Of a stretch of DNA of 64,000 nucleotides, positions 17,290 through 24,790 are shown in pieces (position 1 is the stretch's first letter; the number at the start of each line of letters is the position of its first letter). Made by a program: the position numbers and the translations under genes. Location of the stretch: contig NZ_CP134050.1 of the NCBI RefSeq assembly GCF_031583145.1, positions 903,739-967,738 on the forward strand, read 5' to 3'. The notes below the pieces were generated by a model. The model was not told where the DNA came from and made no database searches. It saw only the letters and a list, made by a program, of their open reading frames with translations. Source of the stretch: Brevibacillus brevis (GTDB lineage Bacteria; Bacillota; Bacilli; Brevibacillales; Brevibacillaceae).

Positions 17290-19077
17290 ATCTGTGCTCC
17301 CCTCCGCCCCTTTTCGAATCCATGCCTTCGTGAAATCAATCCACCCAAAGGAGTCGCGGTAAATACCATGAAGCGCAGGATGATGCTTCGATACCCGGTT
17401 GATGTGGTAACCGAATAATACCCAATTCTCGTGGCGCATCTCCTGTTCGATTCGGTCCACGATCCGATCACGCAGATCCCGAGATGGCAGCTGAACCATG
17501 CTGTCCAGGTATTCCTCCACCCAAGCATGCTGCACATGATCGAAAAATCGGTGCACAAAGCTGGCTTCATCCTGCAGCAGCCGCAGATATCCCCATTCCG
17601 TATCGTCCTCCAGCGCTTCGTTAATGAGCAGCAAATCCGCCTCTTGGTCCGCATCGGTCGTATAGTATTCGGACAGAGAGAAGGGATGGAGGGAGATGTG
17701 CAGCCCGATCGATTCGCATCGCTGCTGCAGCCACCTGGCGTCGTCCCGCAATTCCTTCCTGTCCAGATAGTACAGCTTCAGCGTTTCGCCCCGATACCCG
17801 CTTTCCAGAAGAGAAGCCGCCGCTTCTTCCAGCGTGGGTCTCCCGTAGGGGGCATGCTTGCTTTTCTCGGGGAAAAAGCTGTCCGCCGGTGCAATCCGAT
17901 TTCCTTTCAACTCTTGGATGATCGCGAGTCGATCGAATAGCAGCCGGACGGACTGGCGAAAAGCTCGATGATGATGAATCCCGTTTTTTCTGAAATTGAA
18001 AACGATGAATTGGCAGCCCTCCAGTACCGATTCAAATTCACCGCTAGGCGAGTCGATTGGATGCGGAGCGCTTCCCAGGCTCGGGAGCTGATACAGATCG
18101 TCCGTGGTGTCCTTTGGCATCAGCCACCACTCGACCCGATCCAAGAGAGGTCTATTCAGGAAGTAATCCTCATGCGCTTCCAGGACAATCGCCTGGTCTG
18201 TGAACTCGGCGATACGAAATGGCCCCGTACCGATCATGGTTCTTTCCGAATACTCGACGTCATAGGGGAGGATCGACGTATAGAACGAACCGAAAAAGTG
18301 CAAAAACATGCGATTGGGCCGACGCAGGGAAAAGGAGATCACATGGTCAGACTCGATTTCGACTCGTTCGATCTCCCGGTACTGCCAGCGTGATGGAGAA
18401 TGCACATCCCGGAGTCGTTCCACCGTATACTGCACATCTTTGCTGGTAAGCGTTCGCCCGTGGTGAAAACGAACACCCTTCCTTAAAAAGAACGTCCATC
18501 GGCTTCCATCTTCGTTGTATTCCCAGTCATGGGCGAGTGCCGGAGTGTAGGTATTGCTCCTGGGATCGAAGGACACCAGCGTATTGCAGATTTGCCGAAG
18601 AATAAAGGCTTCAGCCGAGCTGGATACAAAAGCGGGATCGAGGGATGCGGATCTGCGGGTCATCTTTACGCGCAGCACGTCGACGGCAGCAGTGACCTTC
18701 TGCTCCACTCGATGGCCAAACCGCTGGTCGAGCTGCCCGCGCAGCTTGTTGCGCAAGGGGACGGGCAAATCTTTATGATAGAGCAGATCCATGACCTCTT
18801 TGATTTTGCCCCTGTCCAGCAGATCCAGAAAGTGTTCGCCTGCCACATCCTCCATCTCCCGGAGGAAGCGCAGCTGCGAAGGGTTGCCCCGGCCTACACC
18901 GGCACGCCATTCGATAAAGCCGTCCTCGATCAGCTTGCGAAGGGTCATCTTCACATTGCGCGGCGTACAGTACAGAATTTCCGCCAGCTCCTGGACCGTG
19001 ATCGAGACGGTTCCGTCCTTGGCCCGTTTTGCCTGGGGTGACATCAGGATCGTCAGGTAATGCTCGGTGGGGTTCAT
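17272..19077 (-). CDS. SgrR-family transcriptional regulator with solute-binding domain
   Basis: A 601-aa protein of the SgrR type: an N-terminal DNA-binding domain (about 1-115; VSITVQELAEILYCTPRNVKMTLRKL is the helix-turn-helix) fused to a family-5 extracellular-solute-binding domain. The latter shows SLDPAFVSSSAEAFILRQICNTLVSFD, WTFFLRKGVRFHHGRTLTSKDV and GTGPFRIAEF. There is no signal peptide, so it acts in the cytoplasm, sensing a small molecule with the binding-protein fold. It is divergent from an aldo/keto reductase (141 bp apart) and convergent with the amidohydrolase. Control of the reductase is the simplest guess. Start supported by GGAGGG. Confidence 0.87.
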   Translation of the reverse strand: MNPTEHYLTILMSPQAKRAKDGTVSITVQELAEILYCTPRNVKMTLRKLIEDGFIEWRAGVGRGNPSQLRFLREMEDVAGEHFLDLLDRGKIKEVMDLLYHKDLPVPLRNKLRGQLDQRFGHRVEQKVTAAVDVLRVKMTRRSASLDPAFVSSSAEAFILRQICNTLVSFDPRSNTYTPALAHDWEYNEDGSRWTFFLRKGVRFHHGRTLTSKDVQYTVERLRDVHSPSRWQYREIERVEIESDHVISFSLRRPNRMFLHFFGSFYTSILPYDVEYSERTMIGTGPFRIAEFTDQAIVLEAHEDYFLNRPLLDRVEWWLMPKDTTDDLYQLPSLGSAPHPIDSPSGEFESVLEGCQFIVFNFRKNGIHHHRAFRQSVRLLFDRLAIIQELKGNRIAPADSFFPEKSKHAPYGRPTLEEAAASLLESGYRGETLKLYYLDRKELRDDARWLQQRCESIGLHISLHPFSLSEYYTTDADQEADLLLINEALEDDTEWGYLRLLQDEASFVHRFFDHVQHAWVEEYLDSMVQLPSRDLRDRIVDRIEQEMRHENWVLFGYHINRVSKHHPALHGIYRDSFGWIDFTKAWIRKGAEGSTDKKSPS

Positions 19078-19218
19078 TTTTTGCCCTCCGTTTTTTGAAA
19101 AGGGTGAAGTTTTGGCTTAGATAATACCCTTTTTCTTTCACGCATTCAAGCTACGATTAGAAGAGTGCGGCACGGATTTCCAAGCTGTGTCCCGAATATG
19201 ACGCAAGGAGGAACGGAA

Positions 19219-20211
19219 ATGAACCACCGGAAATTGGGAAAAAGCGGACTGCTCGTATCTGAATTGTGCCTGGGAACCATGCTGTTTGGCGGGTCAACAG
19301 AGGAGGAGGAGGCAATCCGCATGGTGCATCGGTTTCTTGATGCGGGCGGAAACTTTATCGATACGGCAGATGTTTATACAGAAGGGGTTTCCGAGCAGAT
19401 AGTGGGGAAAGCGATCCAAGGGCGCAGATCCGAGGTCGTACTGGCTACGAAGGCGGGGATTGCAGTCGGACCTCACCCGAATGACAGAGGCTCGACCCGG
19501 AAACATCTCATGGATGGCGTGGAGGCAAGCCTGCGCCGATTGAATACCGACTACATCGATTTGTTTCAATTGCACGTATGGGACCATGAAACCCCGTTGG
19601 AAGAAACCTTGCGGACGCTCGACGATCTGGTCAAGGCGGGAAAAGTGCGATATGTGGGCTGCTGCAACTTTCTCGCATGGCAGCTGATGAAATCGCTGGC
19701 CTGCAGCGATGCCAAAGACTATGTTCGCTTCGTTTCCATTCAGCAGCAGTACAGCCTGGTGAGCCGGGAAATGGATCGGGAGCACATGTCGCTGTGCCAG
19801 GAGGAGCAGGTAGGGATCATTCCATGGGGGCCGCTTGGGGGAGGTCTGTTGACAGGTAAATACAGTTCGCTTGAAAAGCCGGACGCCGGTCGATTCTCTC
19901 TCGGATTAAGCGGGGAGTTTGATTACCAGAACAAGTTTACGCCGAAAAATTTCGAGATTGTTCAAGCAGTGAATGAGGTGGCCCGCCAAACGGAAAAAAC
20001 GCCGTCACAGGTCGCATTGAACTGGTTGTTAGGCAAAGAGGGGATTGTGTCCCCGATTATAGGGGCAAACAGCTTTGCTCAATTTGAACAAAATATGGGC
20101 GCTGCCGGTTGGTCGCTCACGCCTGAGCAGTGGAGCTATCTGGATGACGTCAGCCGTTTGCCAAGCGAATATCCGGCCCGCATGCAGGAAAGATTCAGAC
20201 GTACATGGTAG
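19219..20211 (+). CDS. Aldo/keto reductase
   Basis: A 330-aa NADPH-dependent oxidoreductase of the AKR superfamily (AKR11/AKR12-like). It has GTMLFGG, FIDTADVYTEG (catalytic Asp and Tyr), VLATKAG (catalytic Lys), DLFQLHVWD (catalytic His) and the cofactor block IIGANSFAQFEQN near the C-terminus. It would reduce an aldehyde or ketone in the cytoplasm. The ATG at 19219 follows CAAGGAGGA; an ATG-less extension to 19165 is discounted. Monocistronic, divergent from the SgrR-like regulator and followed by a hairpin. Confidence 0.92.
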   Translation: MNHRKLGKSGLLVSELCLGTMLFGGSTEEEEAIRMVHRFLDAGGNFIDTADVYTEGVSEQIVGKAIQGRRSEVVLATKAGIAVGPHPNDRGSTRKHLMDGVEASLRRLNTDYIDLFQLHVWDHETPLEETLRTLDDLVKAGKVRYVGCCNFLAWQLMKSLACSDAKDYVRFVSIQQQYSLVSREMDREHMSLCQEEQVGIIPWGPLGGGLLTGKYSSLEKPDAGRFSLGLSGEFDYQNKFTPKNFEIVQAVNEVARQTEKTPSQVALNWLLGKEGIVSPIIGANSFAQFEQNMGAAGWSLTPEQWSYLDDVSRLPSEYPARMQERFRRTW

Positions 20212-20240
20212 ACGGGGGCGGGAATCGTGGTGAACGTAGA

Positions 20241-20265
20241 ACGGAGGGGCTCGATGCCCCTCCGT
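20241..20265. terminator. Hairpin between the convergent reductase and membrane-protein genes
   Basis: ACGGAGGGG pairs perfectly with CCCCTCCGT around a seven-base loop. The following T content is poor (TGTTGTGG), so termination efficiency is uncertain. It could serve both strands. Confidence 0.6.
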
Positions 20266-20274
20266 TGTTGTGGG

Positions 20275-20730
20275 TTACTGGTACAGAAAGTATTGGAACA
20301 AGGATTGTAGAGCGTTAATCGGCAGTTCGATGACGATTGTCCAGACCAGGAATGTGCATGCCAGATTCACGAGCTGTTTTCTCACGCTGGCTTCAGGAAT
20401 GTGCGCTTCCCCTTTCGTGGGTTTTCTCAAAAACTTCGCGTACAAAAGGTAGGCGATGCCAAACATCAGAATCATTTCTACGAGAATCGAGATCCAGAAA
20501 GTACGGATAGGAATTGCAAATAGAAGATGCTGAAAAATAGTGCTGATCACAGAACCGATAAGTATGGCAAACTCGATGAGAAGGAGCTTACGTGTACTCT
20601 GCTTGGGGGTGAAAACTGATTTACCGCTCGTATACATGACTAATTTGACGATGCCAGCAATAAACAAGGTACCTAGAATCAAAAAGGGCATGATTGCAAA
20701 AATCAAAGAGGACAGACCGCTCATACTCAT
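20275..20730 (-). CDS. Hypothetical membrane protein, four predicted helices
   Basis: A 151-aa hydrophobic protein that I do not recognise. Four membrane segments are visible: about 8-28 (FAIMPFLILGTLFIAGIVKL), 48-68, 76-98 (FWISILVEMILMFGIAYLLY) and 122-143. A basic loop KFLRKPTKGEAHIPEASVRK separates the last two. The ATG at 20730 follows AAGGAACGGGAG; the frame stays open upstream to 20871 but without a ribosome site. A second ATG at 20724 is possible. No functional clue from the neighbours. Confidence 0.65.
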   Translation of the reverse strand: MSMSGLSSLIFAIMPFLILGTLFIAGIVKLVMYTSGKSVFTPKQSTRKLLLIEFAILIGSVISTIFQHLLFAIPIRTFWISILVEMILMFGIAYLLYAKFLRKPTKGEAHIPEASVRKQLVNLACTFLVWTIVIELPINALQSLFQYFLYQ

Positions 20731-21100
20731 CTCCCGTTCCTTCCGCTGCGTGTAAGTAGGTAAAGTGTGTACATTCTTTATATCGGTACAAATGCTCAGT
20801 AGATTTAGGTCTTTTGGTCTATCAACCAAGATTTCAAATCTGCACCTGTACATATAGCAAAGAAGGGGCATTTAGCCCCTCAGTCTAACAAACTGTACAT
20901 CGGCCGCTCTGCTCTTTTCCAAGTGCAGACCTTCTCCTTTTACCCATATGCCGCCATGTGCCACCTAGCAACCTGCACCTTCCTGTCATACGCTGTCAAT
21001 GTGTCCCACTAGCTGCCAGCCGCTCGCTGGACATCCAGCGTCCTTGTCAGAATGGACATGGTTGGTTCACTTGCTTGGTCGTGCGTCCGAGGGGAAATTC
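20731..21100. other. Intergenic region without a recognisable gene
   Basis: Contains a short hairpin, GGGGC-ATTTA-GCCCC, near 20868-20882 without a clear T tract. Nothing else was recognised on either strand. Confidence 0.5.
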
Positions 21101-21658
21101 CTACTCGTTGGATGGAGATCCGATTTGATCCAGCTTTTTCAATAGCTCCGATACTTGAGCTGCCAGGTCGGCATTTCCGTCTCGCAGCCGTTCAAAGTCG
21201 GGGATGGCCTCCAGTAGCAGCAGGCCGCTGTAATAATAGTAGCTGTAGAAGGGCAGCTCCCCGTACCCCGGCGGGTCCTCCTGCTCCCACATGAGCTCAT
21301 CTTCTTGCTCATCGAGAGGCCATAGATAGCCTTCTTCCAGCAATAATCGGGGCTGCGCTACATGCGGCATGGAATCCAGCTCCTGGTCGGTGAGGGGATC
21401 TGCAATTGCTTCGTAGACGTGCAGCTCTGCAAGCGAAACGTCTTCAGGTCGTTTCGTCTTCAGCTCCCGCAGCAAAAATGACAGGACCCACGGGGTCACT
21501 TGCCAGAGCGTGCTCTGATGCTCGACCAGGTTTGCGATTTCGTCATAGCGTCCGTTTGCGATGAACTCCGGCAAGTCGCTGCCTCTGCCATACGGGGTAG
21601 TCAGCCTTTGCCAGGGGATATCCGCCAGGTTTATCTCCCCAAAGTGGTCAATGATCAT
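21101..21658 (-). CDS. Hypothetical acidic protein
   Basis: A 185-aa acidic soluble protein with no signal peptide or membrane segment, not assigned to a family. It is rich in Glu, Leu and aromatic residues, including the run LPFYSYYYYSG and several acidic patches (PLDEQEDELMWEQED). Composition and size resemble single-domain immunity-like or SMI1/KNR4-type proteins, but I see no diagnostic motif. Its start lies about 110 bp from the kptA-like remnant on the opposite strand. Codon use is like that of its neighbours, so it is probably a real gene. Confidence 0.6.
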   Translation of the reverse strand: MIIDHFGEINLADIPWQRLTTPYGRGSDLPEFIANGRYDEIANLVEHQSTLWQVTPWVLSFLLRELKTKRPEDVSLAELHVYEAIADPLTDQELDSMPHVAQPRLLLEEGYLWPLDEQEDELMWEQEDPPGYGELPFYSYYYYSGLLLLEAIPDFERLRDGNADLAAQVSELLKKLDQIGSPSNE

Positions 21659-21772
21659 CTTGATTCCTCCCCGCCCGCATCCTTTTGATTTTTCTTCCGG
21701 ATGCCATTTTCCCTACCATTGTAGCTGATCGATTCCCCCGCAACAATCCGTACGACACCCCAAAGTTTCTGA

Positions 21773-21955
21773 ACGAACCCGAGGGGATTCTACCGATGGG
21801 CAGGGAAAAACCGCAAACCTGTCTTGCTGCAAGTAAACGCTGAGAAGGCGTCGAAAGAAGGGATCGCGTTTTACCAGGGCAATCATGCTGTATGGTTGGC
21901 GGATCGTGTTCCTTCCGCGTTCAGTTCTGTATGGAAAGAATCGGTTGAACCTTGA
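21773..21955 (+). pseudogene. kptA: C-terminal remnant resembling RNA 2'-phosphotransferase (Tpt1/KptA)
   Basis: Sixty codons without an initiation codon run to a TGA at 21953. The translation contains RKPVLLQVNAEKASKEG followed by IAFYQGNHAVWLADRVPSAF. This matches the end of KptA proteins as I recall it, where G-KPV-L-V-A...G-FY-GVWL-VP is conserved. The upstream two thirds, including the conserved R-H and H-H-T active-site segments, is missing: an in-frame stop at 21770 precedes the fragment and the DNA before it codes for nothing similar. A strong terminator overlaps the stop, as expected of an old gene end. Identification rests on one motif block, so it is tentative. Confidence 0.45.
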
Positions 21956-21986
21956 GCGGCTCCATGCCCCTCAAGGTTCTTTTTTT
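21947..21986 (+). terminator. Strong intrinsic terminator after the kptA-like remnant
   Basis: GAACCTTGAG pairs perfectly with CTCAAGGTTC across a 13-base loop, followed by seven T. It no longer follows an intact gene and now insulates the regulator gene downstream. Confidence 0.8.
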
Positions 21987-22030
21987 GATGATGACAATCT
22001 GCAGCCTTATCGCCCGTTTCCAACCAATGC

Positions 22031-22036
22031 TACAAT
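22031..22036 (+). promoter_or_regulatory. Possible -10 box of the MalT-like gene
   Basis: TACAAT lies 12 bases before the first ATG at 22049. If used, transcription would begin very near 22043, favouring an initiation codon further downstream (22058 to 22067). Confidence 0.35.
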
Positions 22037-22048
22037 GAAAAAAACGGG

Positions 22049-24676
22049 ATGAAGGCGATGATGACGATGAAAACTACAGGCGATCCGAAGAGCTTTCTGC
22101 TGCAGTCCAAGCTTCTGCTGCCGCGTTCCGCTACTCCTGTCGTACCGAGGCCGGAATTGATTGCGTGGTTGAATGAAGGGCTGGAGCGAAAGGCTACCAT
22201 GATTACGGCGCCGGCAGGGTACGGAAAGACGACGCTCGCGAGTGAATGGGCCGGGCAGTTGACCAGGCCGGTCGCATGGGTATCGCTGGATGAAAAGGAC
22301 AATGACCTGATCCGGTTCTGGTCGTACGTGGGGGCAGGCATGGAACAGGCGCTGGGCGGTTCGTTCGGCTCGTTTCGCTCGGCGCAGGCCACGCTCGCTC
22401 CGGGACAATCCGAGCCGTTTCTGGTGGAATGGCTGAATGAACTGACCGACGTGGAGGAGCCGCTTCTGCTGGTGCTGGACGATTGGCATGTGATCGACGA
22501 AGAGAGCATCGTCTCCTCCATGTCGTTCTTTTTGGAATATTTGCCGCCGACGGTGCATCTGTGTTTTATCAGCCGCACGGCGCCTGAGTGGCTGAAAGCG
22601 AAGTGGACGAGCCGGGGCTGGACCAATGAATTCGATATCACGTATCTGCGCTTCAATGTACAGGAGACCGTGGACTTTTTCCACTTGCATAACAAGCAGG
22701 AGATGACCAGGGAGCAGGCGGAGCAAATGCTGGCCGATACGGAAGGCTGGGTGACGGGGCTGAAGCTGTACTCTCTGGTCATGCGCCATCGGGAGCGGGT
22801 GCCGATGCTTCCGGGGAATCATCCTGGGGAGCGTGCGCGAATTCAGCAGTACTTGCTGGAGGAAGTATTTGATGCGCTCGACGAGGACACACAGCGGTTC
22901 TTGCTCGCCCTTTCTGTTGTGTCCCGGTTTAACGGGTCGCTTGGTTCGCATTTGACGGGAGAGGTGGACGGAGCGGGAAAGCTTGCGGAGCTGGCTGCCG
23001 CCAACCTGTTCTTGATTCCGCTGGATGAAGGGCGGGAGTGGTTCCGGTTTCACCATTTGTTCGCGGATTTTCTGAGGGCGATGCAAAAACGCCGTTGCCC
23101 GGAGCGTACGGCGGAGTTTTACAAGGCTGCGGCAGAGTGGTGCGAGCAACAGGGGATGGAGGAAGACGCCGTCGATTACTACCTGGCGGGACATCATTAC
23201 CGGGAAGCGATACGGCTGCTTGAACAGATGAAATCGGTCATGGTGCGCAGGCAGTTTTCCACGCTGCGCGTCTGGCTGTCTGCGATTCCCGAGGAGCTGC
23301 TGCGCGAGCACCACTACCTGTATTATTCGTATGTGCTGGCGCTGCTGTGGGACAACGAACCCGAACGGGCGGAGAAGCATTTGCAGTCGGCGGAGCAATA
23401 CTACAAGCTCGCGTCTTCTTCCTGGAGCCGCGAAGAAAAGGACCGTTACCTTGGCAATTTGTATTATGTCCGGAACTTCAAAGCGACGAAGTACGACATG
23501 GAGGTGGTAAAAGGGCTGGAATACATTCAGCTCGCCATCCAGCATAGTCCGACCGGGACTGATCTTCTTTTCGGATCTCCCTCCATGCCGCTCGCGCCTT
23601 CCATCTTGAGATCCTACAACGGCAAGCGCGGACGGCATCTGCCAAGAGAGCTGGCGGATCCTTTTTTTCATAAGATGATCGAATTCATGACACCCATGGG
23701 CATCCAGGCATCCACCGAGGTCTGTTACGGAGAGCTATTGTACGAGCGAAACGAATTGGAGCAAGCGGAGGCCATGCTGAAGCGCGGGCTCATGGATGTG
23801 GAGCTGACCCCGCATGAACGGGAGAAGGTATACGTCCCTGCCTATCTGTTTCTTTCACGCATCAGCAAGGCCAGAAAAGACTATGGCCAAGCCCGGCAGT
23901 GGCTGGATGAAGCGGGGCAGCGGGCCGGCTCGGACATGGAGCAAGCACGGGAAGCCCTTATTCTGATCGAAGCGGAACGGGCAGCCATGCAATTGGACAT
24001 GGGAGATCTGTCGGCTGCGATCCGATGGAAGGAGCGGTATCAAGTCTCCGGCACGGATCCTGTATCGGTTCATCAACTGTTTGTCTACCTCTTTCTGCTG
24101 CGGCTGCTGACGGAGAAAGGCGAGTGCGAGGCAGCCTGGCAATTGTCCGAGAGGCTCCTGGACGTCGCGCAGAAAAATCACAGGCCGATGGAAGCGCTGG
24201 AAGTCGAGATACTCCAGGCGGTGATTCTGCTGCGGACGAACAGACCGGAGCGGGCCGTCCTGAAGCTGGAGGCGGCGTTGGATGATGGGGAGCCGGACGA
24301 CTATATGCGCGTCTTTCTCGATAAGGGGCAGCCGGTCGCCGAACTGTTGGTCGAGTATATTCAGCTGCGGCAAAAAGGAAGCATCCGGGACAAGCTCACG
24401 CCAACGCTGGGATACGTACGCCGGATCCTCGCCTGCTTTGGCGGTGCCGGTCTTTCGGCGGATCAAACGGAGACTACTTTGGAGACGCTTCTGACCAAGC
24501 GGGAGCTGGCCGTGTTCCGCTGCATGGAAGAGGGGCTGGACAACGCAGCCATTACAGAGAAGCTCGGCATCGGAATGGGCACGCTGAAAGCCCACATCAA
24601 CCGGATCTACAGCAAATTTCAGGTGACCAACCGCGTAGAAGCGATTCGGCGGGGGAAGGAGCTGCAAGGACTATAA
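22049..24676 (+). CDS. LuxR-family ATP-dependent regulator (MalT/LAL type)
   Basis: An 875-aa regulator of the MalT class. Order of parts: STAND-type ATPase with Walker A APAGYGKTT (54-62) and Walker B LLLVLDDWH (about 145-153); a winged-helix/arm region containing WFRFHHLFADFLR; a long TPR-like helical region (about 360-780); and a C-terminal LuxR helix-turn-helix (about 812-870, LTKRELAVFRCMEEGLDNAAITEKL). Such proteins bind ATP and an inducer, oligomerise and activate target promoters. Four ATG codons at 22049, 22058, 22061 and 22067 compete; no clear ribosome site decides between them. The next gene, a large secreted protein, is the obvious candidate target. Confidence 0.88.
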   Translation: MKAMMTMKTTGDPKSFLLQSKLLLPRSATPVVPRPELIAWLNEGLERKATMITAPAGYGKTTLASEWAGQLTRPVAWVSLDEKDNDLIRFWSYVGAGMEQALGGSFGSFRSAQATLAPGQSEPFLVEWLNELTDVEEPLLLVLDDWHVIDEESIVSSMSFFLEYLPPTVHLCFISRTAPEWLKAKWTSRGWTNEFDITYLRFNVQETVDFFHLHNKQEMTREQAEQMLADTEGWVTGLKLYSLVMRHRERVPMLPGNHPGERARIQQYLLEEVFDALDEDTQRFLLALSVVSRFNGSLGSHLTGEVDGAGKLAELAAANLFLIPLDEGREWFRFHHLFADFLRAMQKRRCPERTAEFYKAAAEWCEQQGMEEDAVDYYLAGHHYREAIRLLEQMKSVMVRRQFSTLRVWLSAIPEELLREHHYLYYSYVLALLWDNEPERAEKHLQSAEQYYKLASSSWSREEKDRYLGNLYYVRNFKATKYDMEVVKGLEYIQLAIQHSPTGTDLLFGSPSMPLAPSILRSYNGKRGRHLPRELADPFFHKMIEFMTPMGIQASTEVCYGELLYERNELEQAEAMLKRGLMDVELTPHEREKVYVPAYLFLSRISKARKDYGQARQWLDEAGQRAGSDMEQAREALILIEAERAAMQLDMGDLSAAIRWKERYQVSGTDPVSVHQLFVYLFLLRLLTEKGECEAAWQLSERLLDVAQKNHRPMEALEVEILQAVILLRTNRPERAVLKLEAALDDGEPDDYMRVFLDKGQPVAELLVEYIQLRQKGSIRDKLTPTLGYVRRILACFGGAGLSADQTETTLETLLTKRELAVFRCMEEGLDNAAITEKLGIGMGTLKAHINRIYSKFQVTNRVEAIRRGKELQGL

Positions 24677-24696
24677 CCGGGCTTATAACCGCGGTT
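24672..24696 (+). promoter_or_regulatory. Direct repeat and palindrome before the surface-protein gene
   Basis: TATAACCG occurs at 24672 and again at 24684 (12-bp period), and the second copy runs into the perfect palindrome AACCGCGGTT (24687-24696). A TATAAT lies at 24722-24727. This could be the binding site of the MalT-like regulator encoded immediately upstream. Confidence 0.4.
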
Positions 24697-24790
24697 AGAT
24701 TTCACGGTTCGTCCATTGAAATATAATCGGAATAGGTCGATGACCGCCAGGAATTCGACGTGGTTATCTTACATGGACGGAGGGAGTCTC

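Noticed and set aside
22007..23671. A 554-codon minus-strand frame opposite the MalT-like gene
   Set aside because: Same shadow effect; the plus strand has Walker and LuxR motifs throughout.
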